Origin: Micromonospora sp. WMMD1155
GTDB lineage: Bacteria; Actinomycetota; Actinomycetes; Mycobacteriales; Micromonosporaceae
NCBI RefSeq assembly: GCF_029581275.1
Contig: NZ_CP120742.1
Span: forward strand, 1,276,501 to 1,340,500
Direction: 5' to 3'
Length of the DNA: 64,000 nucleotides
The stretch's first letter is position 1, and each line of letters opens with the position of its first letter. The notes under the pieces are model-generated. The model was not told where the DNA came from. It did not search any database and was given only the letters and a program-made list of their open reading frames with translations. Shown piece by piece: positions 8,633 to 18,904 of this stretch. The position numbers and the translations under genes were made by a program.

Positions 8633-9774
8633 GTGGTCGACTCCACGGGCAGCCGGGCGTACACCCGGAAACCGCCACCGGGGCGCGGCCCGGTGGCCAA
8701 CCGCCCGCCCAGCGCCTCGACCCGCTCCCGCATCCCGGCCAGACCGTGCCCGCTCCCGTCGTCGGCCGGAGCCGTCCCGGCGCCCTCGTCGGTCACCTCC
8801 ACCGTCACCTCGTCGGCGCGGTAGTCCACGGTCACCTCGGCGCTGGTCACCCCCGCGTGCCGCAGCACGTTCGTCAACGCCTCCTGCGCCACCCGGTACG
8901 CGGTCAGGTCCACCGCGGCGGGCAACTCCCGAGGGTCGCCGACCACCCGCGTCCGCACGGCGAGCCCGGCACCGGCCAGCCGGTCACGCAGCGCCGGGAG
9001 CCGGGCCAGACCGGGCACCGGCCCGCGCTCGGCGCCCTGCCGTACCGCCCCGAGGGTGACCCGGAGCTCGTCGAGCGCCTCCCGGCTGGTCCGGCTGATC
9101 GCGGTCAACGCGGTCTCCGCCTGCTCCGGCCGCTTCGGCAGCAGGTGCAGGGCGATCTCCGCCTGCATGCTGATCGCGGCCAGCCCGTGCCCCACCACGT
9201 CATGCACCTCCTGCGCGATGCGCAGCCGCTCCTCGTCGGCCTGCCGGCGAGCCTGTTCGGCACGGGCGCGGGCCTCCTCGGCGCGGGTACGCGCGGCCGA
9301 CTCCCGACTGACCCGCGCCACCACACCCACCGCGAACGGTACGACCACCCAGGCCGACGCGGGCAGCACTCCCGCCCAGCCCGGCGCCGGCCCTCGGGCG
9401 ACGAAGACGTGCGCCACCAACAGGACGAAGGCGCCCCCGGCGGCGAGCGCCGCCGGGCGCACCGGCAGTCGCACCGCCACGGTGTACACCGCGAGCAGGA
9501 ACGCGAGCAGGATCGGCCCGTACGGGTAGCCGAGCACCAGGTACGTCGAGGTGGCCACGGTGACCACGGCCAGGACGGGCACCGGGGCGCGTCGCCGGAG
9601 CAGCAGGGCGAGCGCGGCGACCGCGATCAGCACCCGGCAGGCGGCGTCCACCGGACTGGACCCCGGCTGGTTGTCTCCGGCCAGCCCGGTGGCGAGCAGC
9701 CCGAACGCGAGCAGCACCAGGGCCGGCGCCACATCCGGCCATCCCCACCGCCCACCTGGTCGCATGGCCGTCAT
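8629..9774 (-). CDS. Two-component sensor histidine kinase (HisKA_3 / NarX-DesK type)
   Basis: 381 residues. Several hydrophobic helices occupy roughly residues 15-155 (a membrane sensor without a large extracellular domain), followed by a Arg/Ala/Glu-rich coiled coil. The dimerisation/phosphoacceptor motif is EVHDVVGHGLAAISMQAE. The HATPase_c domain shows AYRVAQEALTNVLRHAG (N box) and DDGSGHGLAGMRERVEALGG (G box). It is paired with the downstream response regulator with a 4-base overlap. The ATG at 9774 overlaps the stop of a short upstream frame (ATGA). Confidence 0.94.
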   Translation of the reverse strand: MTAMRPGGRWGWPDVAPALVLLAFGLLATGLAGDNQPGSSPVDAACRVLIAVAALALLLRRRAPVPVLAVVTVATSTYLVLGYPYGPILLAFLLAVYTVAVRLPVRPAALAAGGAFVLLVAHVFVARGPAPGWAGVLPASAWVVVPFAVGVVARVSRESAARTRAEEARARAEQARRQADEERLRIAQEVHDVVGHGLAAISMQAEIALHLLPKRPEQAETALTAISRTSREALDELRVTLGAVRQGAERGPVPGLARLPALRDRLAGAGLAVRTRVVGDPRELPAAVDLTAYRVAQEALTNVLRHAGVTSAEVTVDYRADEVTVEVTDEGAGTAPADDGSGHGLAGMRERVEALGGRLATGPRPGGGFRVYARLPVESTT

Positions 9775-9909
9775 TCTGCCCGCGCCGGGGGCAGCCGTCG
9801 TGCGTCCGGCGGCGGCACCACCGCTACGTCCGCCGACGTATCAGCCGCCACCAGCGGAGCCAGCCGCTTCTCCGCCCGCCGGGTCGCGGCGGCGGGCACT
9901 CCGATGAGC

Positions 9910-9947
9910 AATATGACTCTCAGGTATGAATATGACTCTGAGGTATA
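9910..9947. promoter_or_regulatory. Two tandem 19-bp imperfect dyads (operator-like)
   Basis: Two head-to-tail 19-bp units, AATATGACTCTCAGGTATG and AATATGACTCTGAGGTATA, sit in an AT-rich island of an otherwise very GC-rich region. Each contains a near-palindrome of form ATAT-N2-CTC-T-GAG-N2-ATAT (the second copy matches its own reverse complement at 14 of 19 positions). They lie about 140-180 bp upstream of the histidine kinase start and 110 bp after glnD. Read on the minus strand they would serve the kinase-regulator operon. The binding protein is unknown. The surrounding 9775-10057 contains no convincing gene, only short Arg/Pro-rich frames. Confidence 0.6.
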
Positions 9948-10057
9948 TCGCCCATCGAGGTAGCCGGCTCGCGCGGGCGGCCGTGCCGTCGTCCAGCAGG
10001 CGGCCGGTCGCTGCCAGGACCGCCCAGTGCGTGGCCTGCGCGAGCGGCGACCGCAGG

Positions 10058-12388
10058 TCAGACAGCGGCGAGGACCGCGGCCTCCAGACGGGCCCGGGTG
10101 TCGTCGTCCGGCCAGCCGCCGACCAGGTAGAAGGCGTCGACCACGTCGGCGCCGAGAGTGGAGATGCGGGCTGCGCGGACCAGGGCACCCGCCTCGTCGA
10201 GCGCACAGGTCACCCGGTAGAGCAGCCCGGCGGCGTCGGCGGCACGCAACTCCAGCAGCACCGCGTCGGTGGCCGCCTCCCGGTGCCAGACGACCCGTGG
10301 AGCAGCCCCGTCGCCCCGGGCGGCGAGCGCACGGCCGCGCAGCCGCTGCGTCACCGACACGTCGCCGCCGACGGCCCGGCGCAGGTCGGCGCGGAGCGGG
10401 ACCGGGTCCGGCGGGAGGCCGTAACGGGGTTGCACCCGGCACTCGACCAGGGCCCGACCGTCGACCACCGAGGCGTCGGCGGAGATCACCTCCATCCGGT
10501 GCAGGGCCAGGCAGCCGGCCACCGTGGCGAGCAGGCCCCTCCGGTCGGCCGCGGCGACCGACACCCGGTCACCGGTCAGGTGGACGACCGGTAGCGGCCC
10601 GGCCAGCAGCGCCGGGTCCGGGGTGGGTGGTTCGGGGAGTACGCCGGTGTCCAGTGCGGTACGGACCCGGGCGACCAACTCGGCGACGAGTCGACCCTTC
10701 CAGTCCGACCAGGCCGCCGGCCCGGTCGCCGCCGCGTCGGCGCGGACCAGCGCGTGCAGCAGGTCGAGGGTGCCGGTGTCTCCCACCGCCTCGGCCACCG
10801 AGGCGATGGTGACCGGGTCGGTCAGGTCCCGGCGGGTGGCCACGTCGGGCAGCAGCAGGTGCAACCGGACCAGCGTGCCGATCAGGTCGACCTCGGCGGG
10901 GGGCAGGCCGATCCGGGTCGCCGCCTCCTGGGCCAGTGGCACACCGACGGTGCTGTGGTCACCGGTGAGCCCCTTGCCGATGTCGTGCAGGAGCGCGCCG
11001 AGGAGCAGCAGGTCGGGGCGCTCCACCTCACGGGAGTGCCGGCTGGCCTCGTACGCGGTCTGCACGAGGTGCCGGTCGAGGGTGTAGCGGTGCACGGGGT
11101 TGTGCTGCGGCAGGCTGCGCAACCGGGTCCACTCGGGCAGCCAGTTGTCGACGAGTCCGTACCGGTCGCAGGTCTCCCAGGCGGGCACCAGGCCGGGACC
11201 CGCGCCGAGGAGGGTCGTCAACGCGGCCCGGGCATCGGCCGGCCAGGGCGCGGGCAGCGGTGGGCAGTACGCCGCCAGCCACTCACAGGTGGCCCGGGCG
11301 ATCGGCAGCCGGGTGGTGGCCGCCGCGGCGGCCACCCGTAGGGAGAGACTCGGGTCGGGGCGGGCCCCGATCGCCGTGCGGGCGAGCACCAGCTCACCGT
11401 CGTGCTCGACCACGTCGCGGGCCACCGGGCGGCGCACGGGGCGCCCGCCACCGTTGCGGGACCGGCCGGAGCGCAACCGGTCGGCGGCGCGGAACGCGTC
11501 GTCCAACGCGTGGCTGACCGTGCGGGCATCGCCGGCGACCCGGCGCAGGAGGGCGTCACCGTCCTCGACGACGGCTCCCGGCCGCCGCGCGGCGTCGGAC
11601 GCGCCGGGCTGGAGGTGTCGCAGGCCGAGCAGTCGGGCCACCCCGTCGCGTTCCTGCGCGACCAGCCGGTCGACCCGGCGGCCGACCTGCTGGTGCAATG
11701 CGTCGCGGGTGTCCAGCAGGCGCAGGTGCGCCGCGCGCACGGCGGGGCGCAGCGCGTCGGTGATGCCGGCGGCGGAGATCGCCCGCAGCAGCCCCACGTC
11801 GCGTAGACCGCCGGCGGCCTCCTTGAGGTCGCCCTCCAACAGGAAGGCCAGCTCGCCGTGCGCCTGCCAGCGGGCCTCGGTGATCTCGCGCAGGCCGGGC
11901 AGGTGCCGGACGGCGGTGCGCCGCCAGTGGTCGGCGGCGGTACGGATCAGCGAGTCGGCCAGCGCCTGGTCCCCCACCACGAGGCGGGCGTCGAGCAGCC
12001 CGAGGGCGACCTTGACGTCGTCCTGGGCGACGGACAGCGCCTCGGAGACGGTGCGTACCGAGTGGTCGAGCCGCAGGCCCGCGTCCCAGATCGGGTACCA
12101 GACCGAGGCGGCCAACTCGTCGGTGCCGGGCACCCCGGCGTGCAGCAGGACGAGGTCGAGGTCGCCGTACGGGGCGCACTGCCGCCGCCCCAACCCGCCG
12201 ACGGCGAGCAGCGCCACCCCGTCCCGGGCGGGCAGCAACCCCCGCAGGAACGCCTCGTACGCCGCCGCCCGGGAGAGCCGAGCCGCCTCCCCGATCCCGG
12301 CGCGGACGCCGACGACCTCGTTGACCAGGAGGTTCGCGTCACCATCGGCGGCGTGCCCTGACGCGTTCTTCCTGATCAACGAGGTCAT
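10058..12388 (-). CDS. glnD: PII uridylyl-/adenylyl-transferase GlnD
   Basis: 776 residues from the ATG at 12388 (MTSLIRKNASG), just after the PII stop. Nucleotidyltransferase motif GGLGRRQCAPYGDLDLVLLH at residues 64-83 has both catalytic Asp. The HD domain is clear (LLLGALLHDIGKGLTGDHS). Two ACT domains follow (DRRGLLATVAGCLALHRMEV and DAAGLLYRVTCALDEAGALV). In Streptomyces and Corynebacterium this enzyme adenylylates GlnK at Tyr51 rather than uridylylating it, and that chemistry is inferred here. It is the third gene of amt-glnK-glnD. Confidence 0.96.
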   Translation of the reverse strand: MTSLIRKNASGHAADGDANLLVNEVVGVRAGIGEAARLSRAAAYEAFLRGLLPARDGVALLAVGGLGRRQCAPYGDLDLVLLHAGVPGTDELAASVWYPIWDAGLRLDHSVRTVSEALSVAQDDVKVALGLLDARLVVGDQALADSLIRTAADHWRRTAVRHLPGLREITEARWQAHGELAFLLEGDLKEAAGGLRDVGLLRAISAAGITDALRPAVRAAHLRLLDTRDALHQQVGRRVDRLVAQERDGVARLLGLRHLQPGASDAARRPGAVVEDGDALLRRVAGDARTVSHALDDAFRAADRLRSGRSRNGGGRPVRRPVARDVVEHDGELVLARTAIGARPDPSLSLRVAAAAATTRLPIARATCEWLAAYCPPLPAPWPADARAALTTLLGAGPGLVPAWETCDRYGLVDNWLPEWTRLRSLPQHNPVHRYTLDRHLVQTAYEASRHSREVERPDLLLLGALLHDIGKGLTGDHSTVGVPLAQEAATRIGLPPAEVDLIGTLVRLHLLLPDVATRRDLTDPVTIASVAEAVGDTGTLDLLHALVRADAAATGPAAWSDWKGRLVAELVARVRTALDTGVLPEPPTPDPALLAGPLPVVHLTGDRVSVAAADRRGLLATVAGCLALHRMEVISADASVVDGRALVECRVQPRYGLPPDPVPLRADLRRAVGGDVSVTQRLRGRALAARGDGAAPRVVWHREAATDAVLLELRAADAAGLLYRVTCALDEAGALVRAARISTLGADVVDAFYLVGGWPDDDTRARLEAAVLAAV

Positions 12389-12396
12389 GTCGGCCG

Positions 12397-14173
<1,777 letters not shown>

Positions 14174-14285
14174 GCTGGCCTCCTAAAGGTGAAGTCCTCC
14201 TTCGCGGCTTTCCGGGGCAGCGTCGCCCGTAGGCCGGTTGCGCGGAAGCTTTGTTGCCGGCTGTTTCACCCAGGGTCCCGGGCGG

Positions 14286-14322
14286 GTTTCCAATTCGTGA
14301 CGGGTTGTTTCGTACGTGTCAC
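14286..14322 (-). promoter_or_regulatory. GlnR-like box upstream of amt
   Basis: Read on the minus strand, four half-sites occur in order: GTGAC-6-GAAAC-5-GTCAC-6-GAAAC. This matches the actinobacterial GlnR consensus of alternating GTnAC and GAAAC elements, except that the middle spacer is 5 rather than 6. It lies about 113 bp upstream of the amt start, a typical position for activation. GlnR control of amt-glnK-glnD is established in Streptomyces; here it is inferred from the motif. Confidence 0.7.
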
Positions 14323-14450
14323 GAACTCCGCACACTCAGCGCCATGGACGGTGGTGGATCGCCCGGACGGCGGACGTCGATGGCCGACCGGCCCGACCCA
14401 TCGACCGGTCCGTTCCAACGGAACCGCCCGAGCATCGACCGGTCGACCAC

Positions 14451-15239
14451 TCAGCGGAGGGCGTTCTCCAGCGCGTGCCGCTCGTAGTCGAGCAGCCGCA
14501 GATCGCGCATCGGTCGACGCAGGTGGCCCTTGTGCACGATCCGGACGAACGCCGGCTCACCGGCGGCGGCCATCCGACGGATGCCCTCGACGTGGTCCAC
14601 GATCCGCTTGCGGATGGTCCGGATCAGCCGGTGCCGGTCCCGGGGGATCAGCCCGTACGCGTCGGCGAAGAGCCGGAGCCGCCGCGGCCGGTCCGGGTGC
14701 TTCCAGCCCAGCGTGATCGAGTCCCGGTCCGCGAAGATCGGCACCCAGGTCCAGGCCGCGTACGCCACGTCGTAGATCCGCGCGCCGGGCGAGGCGAGGT
14801 CGAAGTCGATCAGCCCGAGGGTGCCGTCGGGCCGCCAGATCACGTTGTGCGGCGCGGCGTCGTGGTGGCAGATGACCTCGGTGTCCGGTGGCGGGGGGCC
14901 GAACGACCGCCAGACCGCCCCGGGCGGCGGGGTGAAGCCGTACTGGGCGTCGTGGAACATCCGGAGCATCGTCGCGACGGTCACCAGCGCCTCGTCGGTC
15001 ACCCAGTGCGGGGCGAGCGGGTACTCCCCGCACTCCCCCTCCAGGTACGACAGCACCTCGCGGTTGCGTTCGTCCATGCCGAGCGCTCTCGGTGCGCCGG
15101 TGAAGCCCACGTACTCCAGGTGGCGCAGCAGGGCGTGCACGGACGGTGTCCACGGCCCGGCGTTGCGGCGGACCGTGTCACCGACCCGGACGACGGTGCT
15201 CACGTTGCCGCCGTGCAGCGGGATCTCCTGCGAAGTCAC
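14451..15239 (-). CDS. Aminoglycoside phosphotransferase (APH)-family kinase
   Basis: 262 residues from the GTG at 15239 (VTSQEIPLHGGNVSTVV, preceded by GGGAGA); an in-frame GTG at 15314 would add 25 residues. The catalytic loop ICHHDAAPHNVIW (HxDxxxxN) and the metal-binding LIDFDLASPG are intact, giving a small-molecule kinase fold. The substrate cannot be read from the sequence, and most members of this family are not resistance enzymes. A TAGTCT -10 element at 15318-15323 would start the RNA near 15311, inside the longer version, which favours the shorter start. Confidence 0.85.
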   Translation of the reverse strand: MTSQEIPLHGGNVSTVVRVGDTVRRNAGPWTPSVHALLRHLEYVGFTGAPRALGMDERNREVLSYLEGECGEYPLAPHWVTDEALVTVATMLRMFHDAQYGFTPPPGAVWRSFGPPPPDTEVICHHDAAPHNVIWRPDGTLGLIDFDLASPGARIYDVAYAAWTWVPIFADRDSITLGWKHPDRPRRLRLFADAYGLIPRDRHRLIRTIRKRIVDHVEGIRRMAAAGEPAFVRIVHKGHLRRPMRDLRLLDYERHALENALR

Positions 15240-15317
15240 GTACGGTCTCCCGAGGCGCTGCGAGGGGTGGCCGGGTTCACGCCAGCCCGCGTACGCGCGG
15301 TTGTCACTGGACACCCG

Positions 15318-15323
15318 AGACTA
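15318..15323 (-). promoter_or_regulatory. -10 element for the APH-family gene
   Basis: TAGTCT on the minus strand between ftsY and the phosphotransferase gene. With initiation about 7 nt downstream, the transcript would start at the GTG at 15314-15312 and carry a leader of about 70 nt to the preferred start at 15239. No good -35 is seen. Confidence 0.35.
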
Positions 15324-16502
15324 CGCGTCCCGTCCGGCGGCCTCGGTCCCCAGCAACGCGTCGACGAACTGCGCCGGGTCGAACGGGGCCAGATCGTCCT
15401 TGCCCTCACCGAGGCCGACCAGCTTCACGGGGATGCCGAGCTTGCGTTGCACGGCGATCACGATGCCGCCCTTCGCGGTGCCGTCGAGCTTGGTCAGTGC
15501 CACGCCGGTCACGTTGACCACCTCGGTGAAGACCCTGGCCTGCTCCAGGCCGTTCTGGCCGGTGGTGGCGTCGAGGATGAGCAGTGTCTCGTCGATCGGC
15601 CCCTGCTTCTCCACCACACGCTTGACCTTGCCCAGCTCGTCCATCAGGCCGACCTTGTTCTGCAGTCGGCCGGCGGTGTCGATGAGCACGGTGTCCACGC
15701 CGGTGTCGATGCCGCGCTTGACCGCGTCGAAGGCGACGCTGGCCGGGTCGGCGGCCTCGGGGCCCCGGACGGTCTCCGCGCCGACGCGTGAACCCCAGGT
15801 CTCCAACTGGTCGGCGGCGGCGGCGCGGAAGGTGTCCGCCGCGCCGAGCAGCACGCTGCGGCCGTCGGCGACGAGCACGCGGGCGATCTTGCCGCAGGTG
15901 GTGGTCTTGCCGGCGCCGTTGACGCCGACGACCAGGACGACCGCCGGCACCCCGTCCTTCGGGGCGGTCCGCAACGAGCGGTCCAGGGTCGGGTCGAGCG
16001 CGTTGACCAACTCGGCGGCGAGCAGTGCCCGCAGCTCGGAGGCCGAGCGGGTGCCGAGCACGCGGGTGCGCTCCCGGAGCCGGTCGACGATGTCGCGGGT
16101 GGCGTCGACGCCGACGTCGGCGGTGATCAGGCTGTCCTCGATCTCCTCCCAGACGTCCTCGTCGAGGTGGTCGCGGGCGAGCAGGCCGAGCAGGCCCTTG
16201 CCGAAGACGTTCTGCGAGCGGGACAGCCGCGAACGCAGCCGGACCAGCCGCCCGGCGGTCGGCTCGGGCACCTCGACGGGGACCTCGATGACCGGCGGCG
16301 GCTCGACCAGGACGCCGGTGGACAGATCGGACTCCGGTGCCTCGACCGGCGGGCCGGCGAGATCCTCCTCTGCCCTGGTGTCGACCTCCGTGCGCGGCAA
16401 CGGGGGCTCGGGCCGCCGCCGCAGTCGCGGGACGACCAGCCCGACTGTGCCGGCGATCAGCACACCGAGCAGGACCAGAGCGAGGACGAGATATTCGGCC
16501 AT
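15321..16502 (-). CDS. ftsY: Signal recognition particle receptor FtsY
   Basis: 393 residues. A single N-terminal membrane helix (about residues 4-25, LVLALVLLGVLIAGTVGLVV) is followed by an acidic, Pro/Glu-rich A domain. The NG domain carries GVNGAGKTTTCGKIA (G1), DTAGRLQNKVGLM (G3) and LTKLDGTAKGG (G4). It receives Ffh-ribosome complexes at the membrane. The ATG at 16502 has a CAGGAT -10-like hexamer 6 nt upstream and no ribosome binding site, so a leaderless mRNA is likely. In M. tuberculosis ftsY adjoins smc; here seven genes intervene. Confidence 0.97.
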   Translation of the reverse strand: MAEYLVLALVLLGVLIAGTVGLVVPRLRRRPEPPLPRTEVDTRAEEDLAGPPVEAPESDLSTGVLVEPPPVIEVPVEVPEPTAGRLVRLRSRLSRSQNVFGKGLLGLLARDHLDEDVWEEIEDSLITADVGVDATRDIVDRLRERTRVLGTRSASELRALLAAELVNALDPTLDRSLRTAPKDGVPAVVLVVGVNGAGKTTTCGKIARVLVADGRSVLLGAADTFRAAAADQLETWGSRVGAETVRGPEAADPASVAFDAVKRGIDTGVDTVLIDTAGRLQNKVGLMDELGKVKRVVEKQGPIDETLLILDATTGQNGLEQARVFTEVVNVTGVALTKLDGTAKGGIVIAVQRKLGIPVKLVGLGEGKDDLAPFDPAQFVDALLGTEAAGRDA

Positions 16503-16508
16503 GCCGGA

Positions 16509-16514
16509 ATCCTG
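16509..16514 (-). promoter_or_regulatory. -10 element, probable leaderless ftsY promoter
   Basis: CAGGAT on the minus strand ends 6 nt before the ftsY ATG, placing the expected transcription start at the start codon itself. It belongs to the group of similar promoters listed in the findings. Confidence 0.4.
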
Positions 16515-16540
16515 TCAGATGCGGGCGACCGCGTCCCAGC

Positions 16541-16652
16541 CACCGCACCCCGAGCGGTGTCCGGAGTCTCCGCCACCGCACTCCGGGCGGTGTCCGGGGT
16601 CTCCGCCACCGCACCCGGGGGCGGTGTCCGGAGTCTCCACCACCGCGCCCGG
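16541..16652. repeat. Tandem 33-34 bp repeat, 3.3 copies, each with a hairpin
   Basis: Three consecutive units (16541-16573, 16574-16606, 16607-16640) plus the start of a fourth, between the divergent ftsY and phosphatase genes. Each begins CACCGC and has GCGGTG 7-9 bp later, so every unit can form a 6-bp hairpin, followed by a TCCGGrGTCTCC spacer. The block separates the two divergent promoters (-10 elements at 16509 and 16673). Function is unknown; it could be a bidirectional insulator or simply repeat expansion. Confidence 0.85.
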
Positions 16653-16672
16653 CTGGTGCCGGAAACCGGCGG

Positions 16673-16678
16673 TAGGCT
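16673..16678 (+). promoter_or_regulatory. -10 element, probable leaderless promoter of the PhoD-like gene
   Basis: TAGGCT, 7 nt before the ATG at 16686; no Shine-Dalgarno sequence is present in the gap. Confidence 0.4.
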
Positions 16679-16685
16679 CGGCCGC

Positions 16686-18413
16686 ATGCCCGCCGCACAC
16701 CTCCTCATCGGCCCACTCCTGCGGCGAGTGGTGGACACCCGAGCGACCGTCTGGGTGGAGACCGCCGCGCCCGCGGTGGTCACCGTCCGCACGGCGGGCG
16801 GCGCCACCGGCACCGCGCCCACCTTCTCGGCGTACGACCACCACTACGCCCTCGTGGTCGTGGAGGGGCTCACCCCGGACAGCGAGACCACCTACGAGGT
16901 GCTCGTCGACGACGAGGTGGTCTGGCCGGTGCCGAGCAGCGGCTTTCCGCCGAGCGTGATCCGCACCCGGGCCGCCGACGACCGGGACCAGCCGGTCAGC
17001 CTGATCTTCGGGTCGTGTCGGGAGACGACCCAGCACGCCACCACCCGCAAATTGCCGCCGGACGCGCTGGACGCGTACGCCCGGCGACTGATGGCCGACC
17101 CGGAGTCGAATCCGCTGCCGGATCTGCTGGTGCTACTCGGTGACCAGGTCTACGCCGACGTCACCTCGCCCACCGTGCGCCGGTTGCTGCGCCGTCGTCG
17201 GCGGCGTCCGAAGGGCGCCCCGGCCGACCAGGTGGTGAGCTTCGACGAGTACACCAAGCTCTACCTGGAGTCCTGGCGTGATCCGGAGATCCGCTGGCTG
17301 CTCTCCACCGTGCCGAGCGTGATGATCTTCGACGATCACGAGATCATCGACGACTGGAACACCTCGGCGGCCTGGCGGGCGGACGTCCGCGAGCAGCCGT
17401 GGTGGCAGGAGCGGATCGGCAGCGGGCTCGCCTCGTACTGGGTCTACCAGCACCTGGGCAACCTCTCCCCCGACGAGATCACCGCCGACCCGGTCTTCGC
17501 GAAGGTGGTCGCCGCCGAGGACGCCACGGGCGTGCTGCGCGAGTTCGGGCACCGGGTCGACCAGGAGTCGGACGTGGCGCACGACACCGAGCGCTGGCGC
17601 GCGGTGCAGTACCAGTGGAGTTATGCACTCGACCTGGGCCGCACCCGCCTGGTCATGCTCGACAACCGGTGCAGCCGGGTGCTCGACCCGGGCGGCCGGG
17701 CGATGCTGCCGCCGGGCGAGTGGTCCTGGTTCCTGGACCAGGCGCACGGGGTCTACGACCACCTGGTGGTCGGCGCCTCGCTGCCCTGGCTGCTGCCCCA
17801 GGGCATCCACCACATCGAGGCGTGGAACGAGAAGCTGGCGGAGTCCCGCCGCCCGTGGGTGGCGCGCGGGGCGGAGAAGCTGCGCCGTGCACTGGATCTG
17901 GAGCACTGGGCGGCGTTCCGGCGTTCCTTCGAAGGGCTGGCGGAGACCTTCGCCCGGATCGGCACCGGCACCCCTCGCGAGTCCGGAGCGCGCATCGGCG
18001 CCGGTCCGGCGTACGCTCCACCGGCGTCGATCAGTGTGCTCTCCGGCGACGTGCACCACTCGTACGTGGCCCGGGCCCGGTTCGGCGACCCGGCGGTGGT
18101 CACGCCCGTGCACCAGCTCACCTGTTCACCGATCCACAACCAGGTGCCGGCCGGCATCCGTCCGTTGATGAAGATGGGCTGGTCGGCCGGTCCGGCGGGT
18201 GCCACCCGGGCGCTGGCGCGGTCCGCCGGGGTGCGCCGACCGAGCGTGCGCTGGCGCAAGCTGGCCGGGCCGTACTTCGGCAACGCGGTCGCCACCCTGA
18301 CGCACCGGGGGCGCGGGGCGGACGTGGTCATCGAGGGCACCACGAAGGACGGGCACCTACGCACCGTGATGCGGCGTCGACTCTCGGCCGACTCCGCGCC
18401 GACCTCGCCGTAG
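16686..18413 (+). CDS. PhoD-like alkaline phosphatase / metallophosphatase
   Basis: 575 residues. An N-terminal beta-sandwich (about 1-95, with DTRATVWVETAAPAVVTV) precedes the PhoD-type catalytic domain: IFGSCRETTQ near 109, LLVLLGDQVYAD near 145, MIFDDHEIIDDWN near 215 and VLSGDVHHSYVARA near 450. These are the metal-binding and active-site blocks of the family. No signal peptide or Tat motif is visible, so unlike classical secreted PhoD it is probably cytosolic. The substrate is a phosphate ester of unknown identity. It stands alone, divergent from ftsY. Confidence 0.88.
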   Translation: MPAAHLLIGPLLRRVVDTRATVWVETAAPAVVTVRTAGGATGTAPTFSAYDHHYALVVVEGLTPDSETTYEVLVDDEVVWPVPSSGFPPSVIRTRAADDRDQPVSLIFGSCRETTQHATTRKLPPDALDAYARRLMADPESNPLPDLLVLLGDQVYADVTSPTVRRLLRRRRRRPKGAPADQVVSFDEYTKLYLESWRDPEIRWLLSTVPSVMIFDDHEIIDDWNTSAAWRADVREQPWWQERIGSGLASYWVYQHLGNLSPDEITADPVFAKVVAAEDATGVLREFGHRVDQESDVAHDTERWRAVQYQWSYALDLGRTRLVMLDNRCSRVLDPGGRAMLPPGEWSWFLDQAHGVYDHLVVGASLPWLLPQGIHHIEAWNEKLAESRRPWVARGAEKLRRALDLEHWAAFRRSFEGLAETFARIGTGTPRESGARIGAGPAYAPPASISVLSGDVHHSYVARARFGDPAVVTPVHQLTCSPIHNQVPAGIRPLMKMGWSAGPAGATRALARSAGVRRPSVRWRKLAGPYFGNAVATLTHRGRGADVVIEGTTKDGHLRTVMRRRLSADSAPTSP

Positions 18414-18416
18414 TCT
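18411..18416 (+). promoter_or_regulatory. -10 element, probable leaderless promoter of the marR gene
   Basis: TAGTCT overlapping the stop codon of the phosphatase gene and ending 7 nt before the GTG at 18424; no ribosome binding site is present. Confidence 0.4.
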
Positions 18417-18423
18417 CTACGCC

Positions 18424-18864
18424 GTGGACGAGCACCTGCCGGAACCCATCCGGGCGGTCGAGCACGAGTTGACCGCCCTCCTGCGTCGTGGGCGGGCGGT
18501 CTCCTGGGAGATCGCCCGCGAGGTGCACCCGAACCTGGAGCCGAACACCTACGGGCTGCTGCTCTGGTTGCGGCGCAGTGGGTCGATCCGGTTGACCGAG
18601 TTGGCGGCGCGCCTCGGTGTGGGCAAGGGGACGTTGAGCCGACAGATCAACGCCCTGGAGGTCCTCGGCCTGGTCTACCGCGATCCGGACCCGAGTGATC
18701 GGCGGGCCGCGCAGATCAGCCTCACCGAGGAGGGGCAGCACCGGTTCGACGTGGCCAGGGCCGCCCGGCTGGGCGAGTTCGTGCGCGCGCTGGACGGCTG
18801 GCCGGAGCGGGACATCGAGGAGCTCGCCCGGCTGCTCGGCCGGCTCAACGACTCCTGGTCCTGA
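18424..18864 (+). CDS. MarR-family transcriptional regulator
   Basis: 146 residues. Winged helix: IRLTELAARLGVGKGTLSRQI as the helix-turn-helix and GLVYRDPDPSDRRAAQISLT as the wing with the conserved D-x-R-R. It precedes an MFS exporter gene on the same strand, with two identical-arm palindromes (18905-18919 and 18930-18944) in between. The simplest reading is a local repressor of the pump, relieved by a pump substrate; this is inferred from context. Confidence 0.93.
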   Translation: MDEHLPEPIRAVEHELTALLRRGRAVSWEIAREVHPNLEPNTYGLLLWLRRSGSIRLTELAARLGVGKGTLSRQINALEVLGLVYRDPDPSDRRAAQISLTEEGQHRFDVARAARLGEFVRALDGWPERDIEELARLLGRLNDSWS

Positions 18865-18904
18865 ACCCGGGGTGACGGGGAATACGGCACCCGCTCCTCA
18901 AGTT

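Noticed and set aside
6618..9059. An 813-codon plus-strand frame antisense to ffh and the two-component genes
   Set aside because: Shadow of three well-identified minus-strand genes; composition is unlike a protein.
14451..15314. Aminoglycoside resistance gene
   Set aside because: The protein has the APH kinase fold, but the family is broad and nothing indicates an antibiotic substrate.
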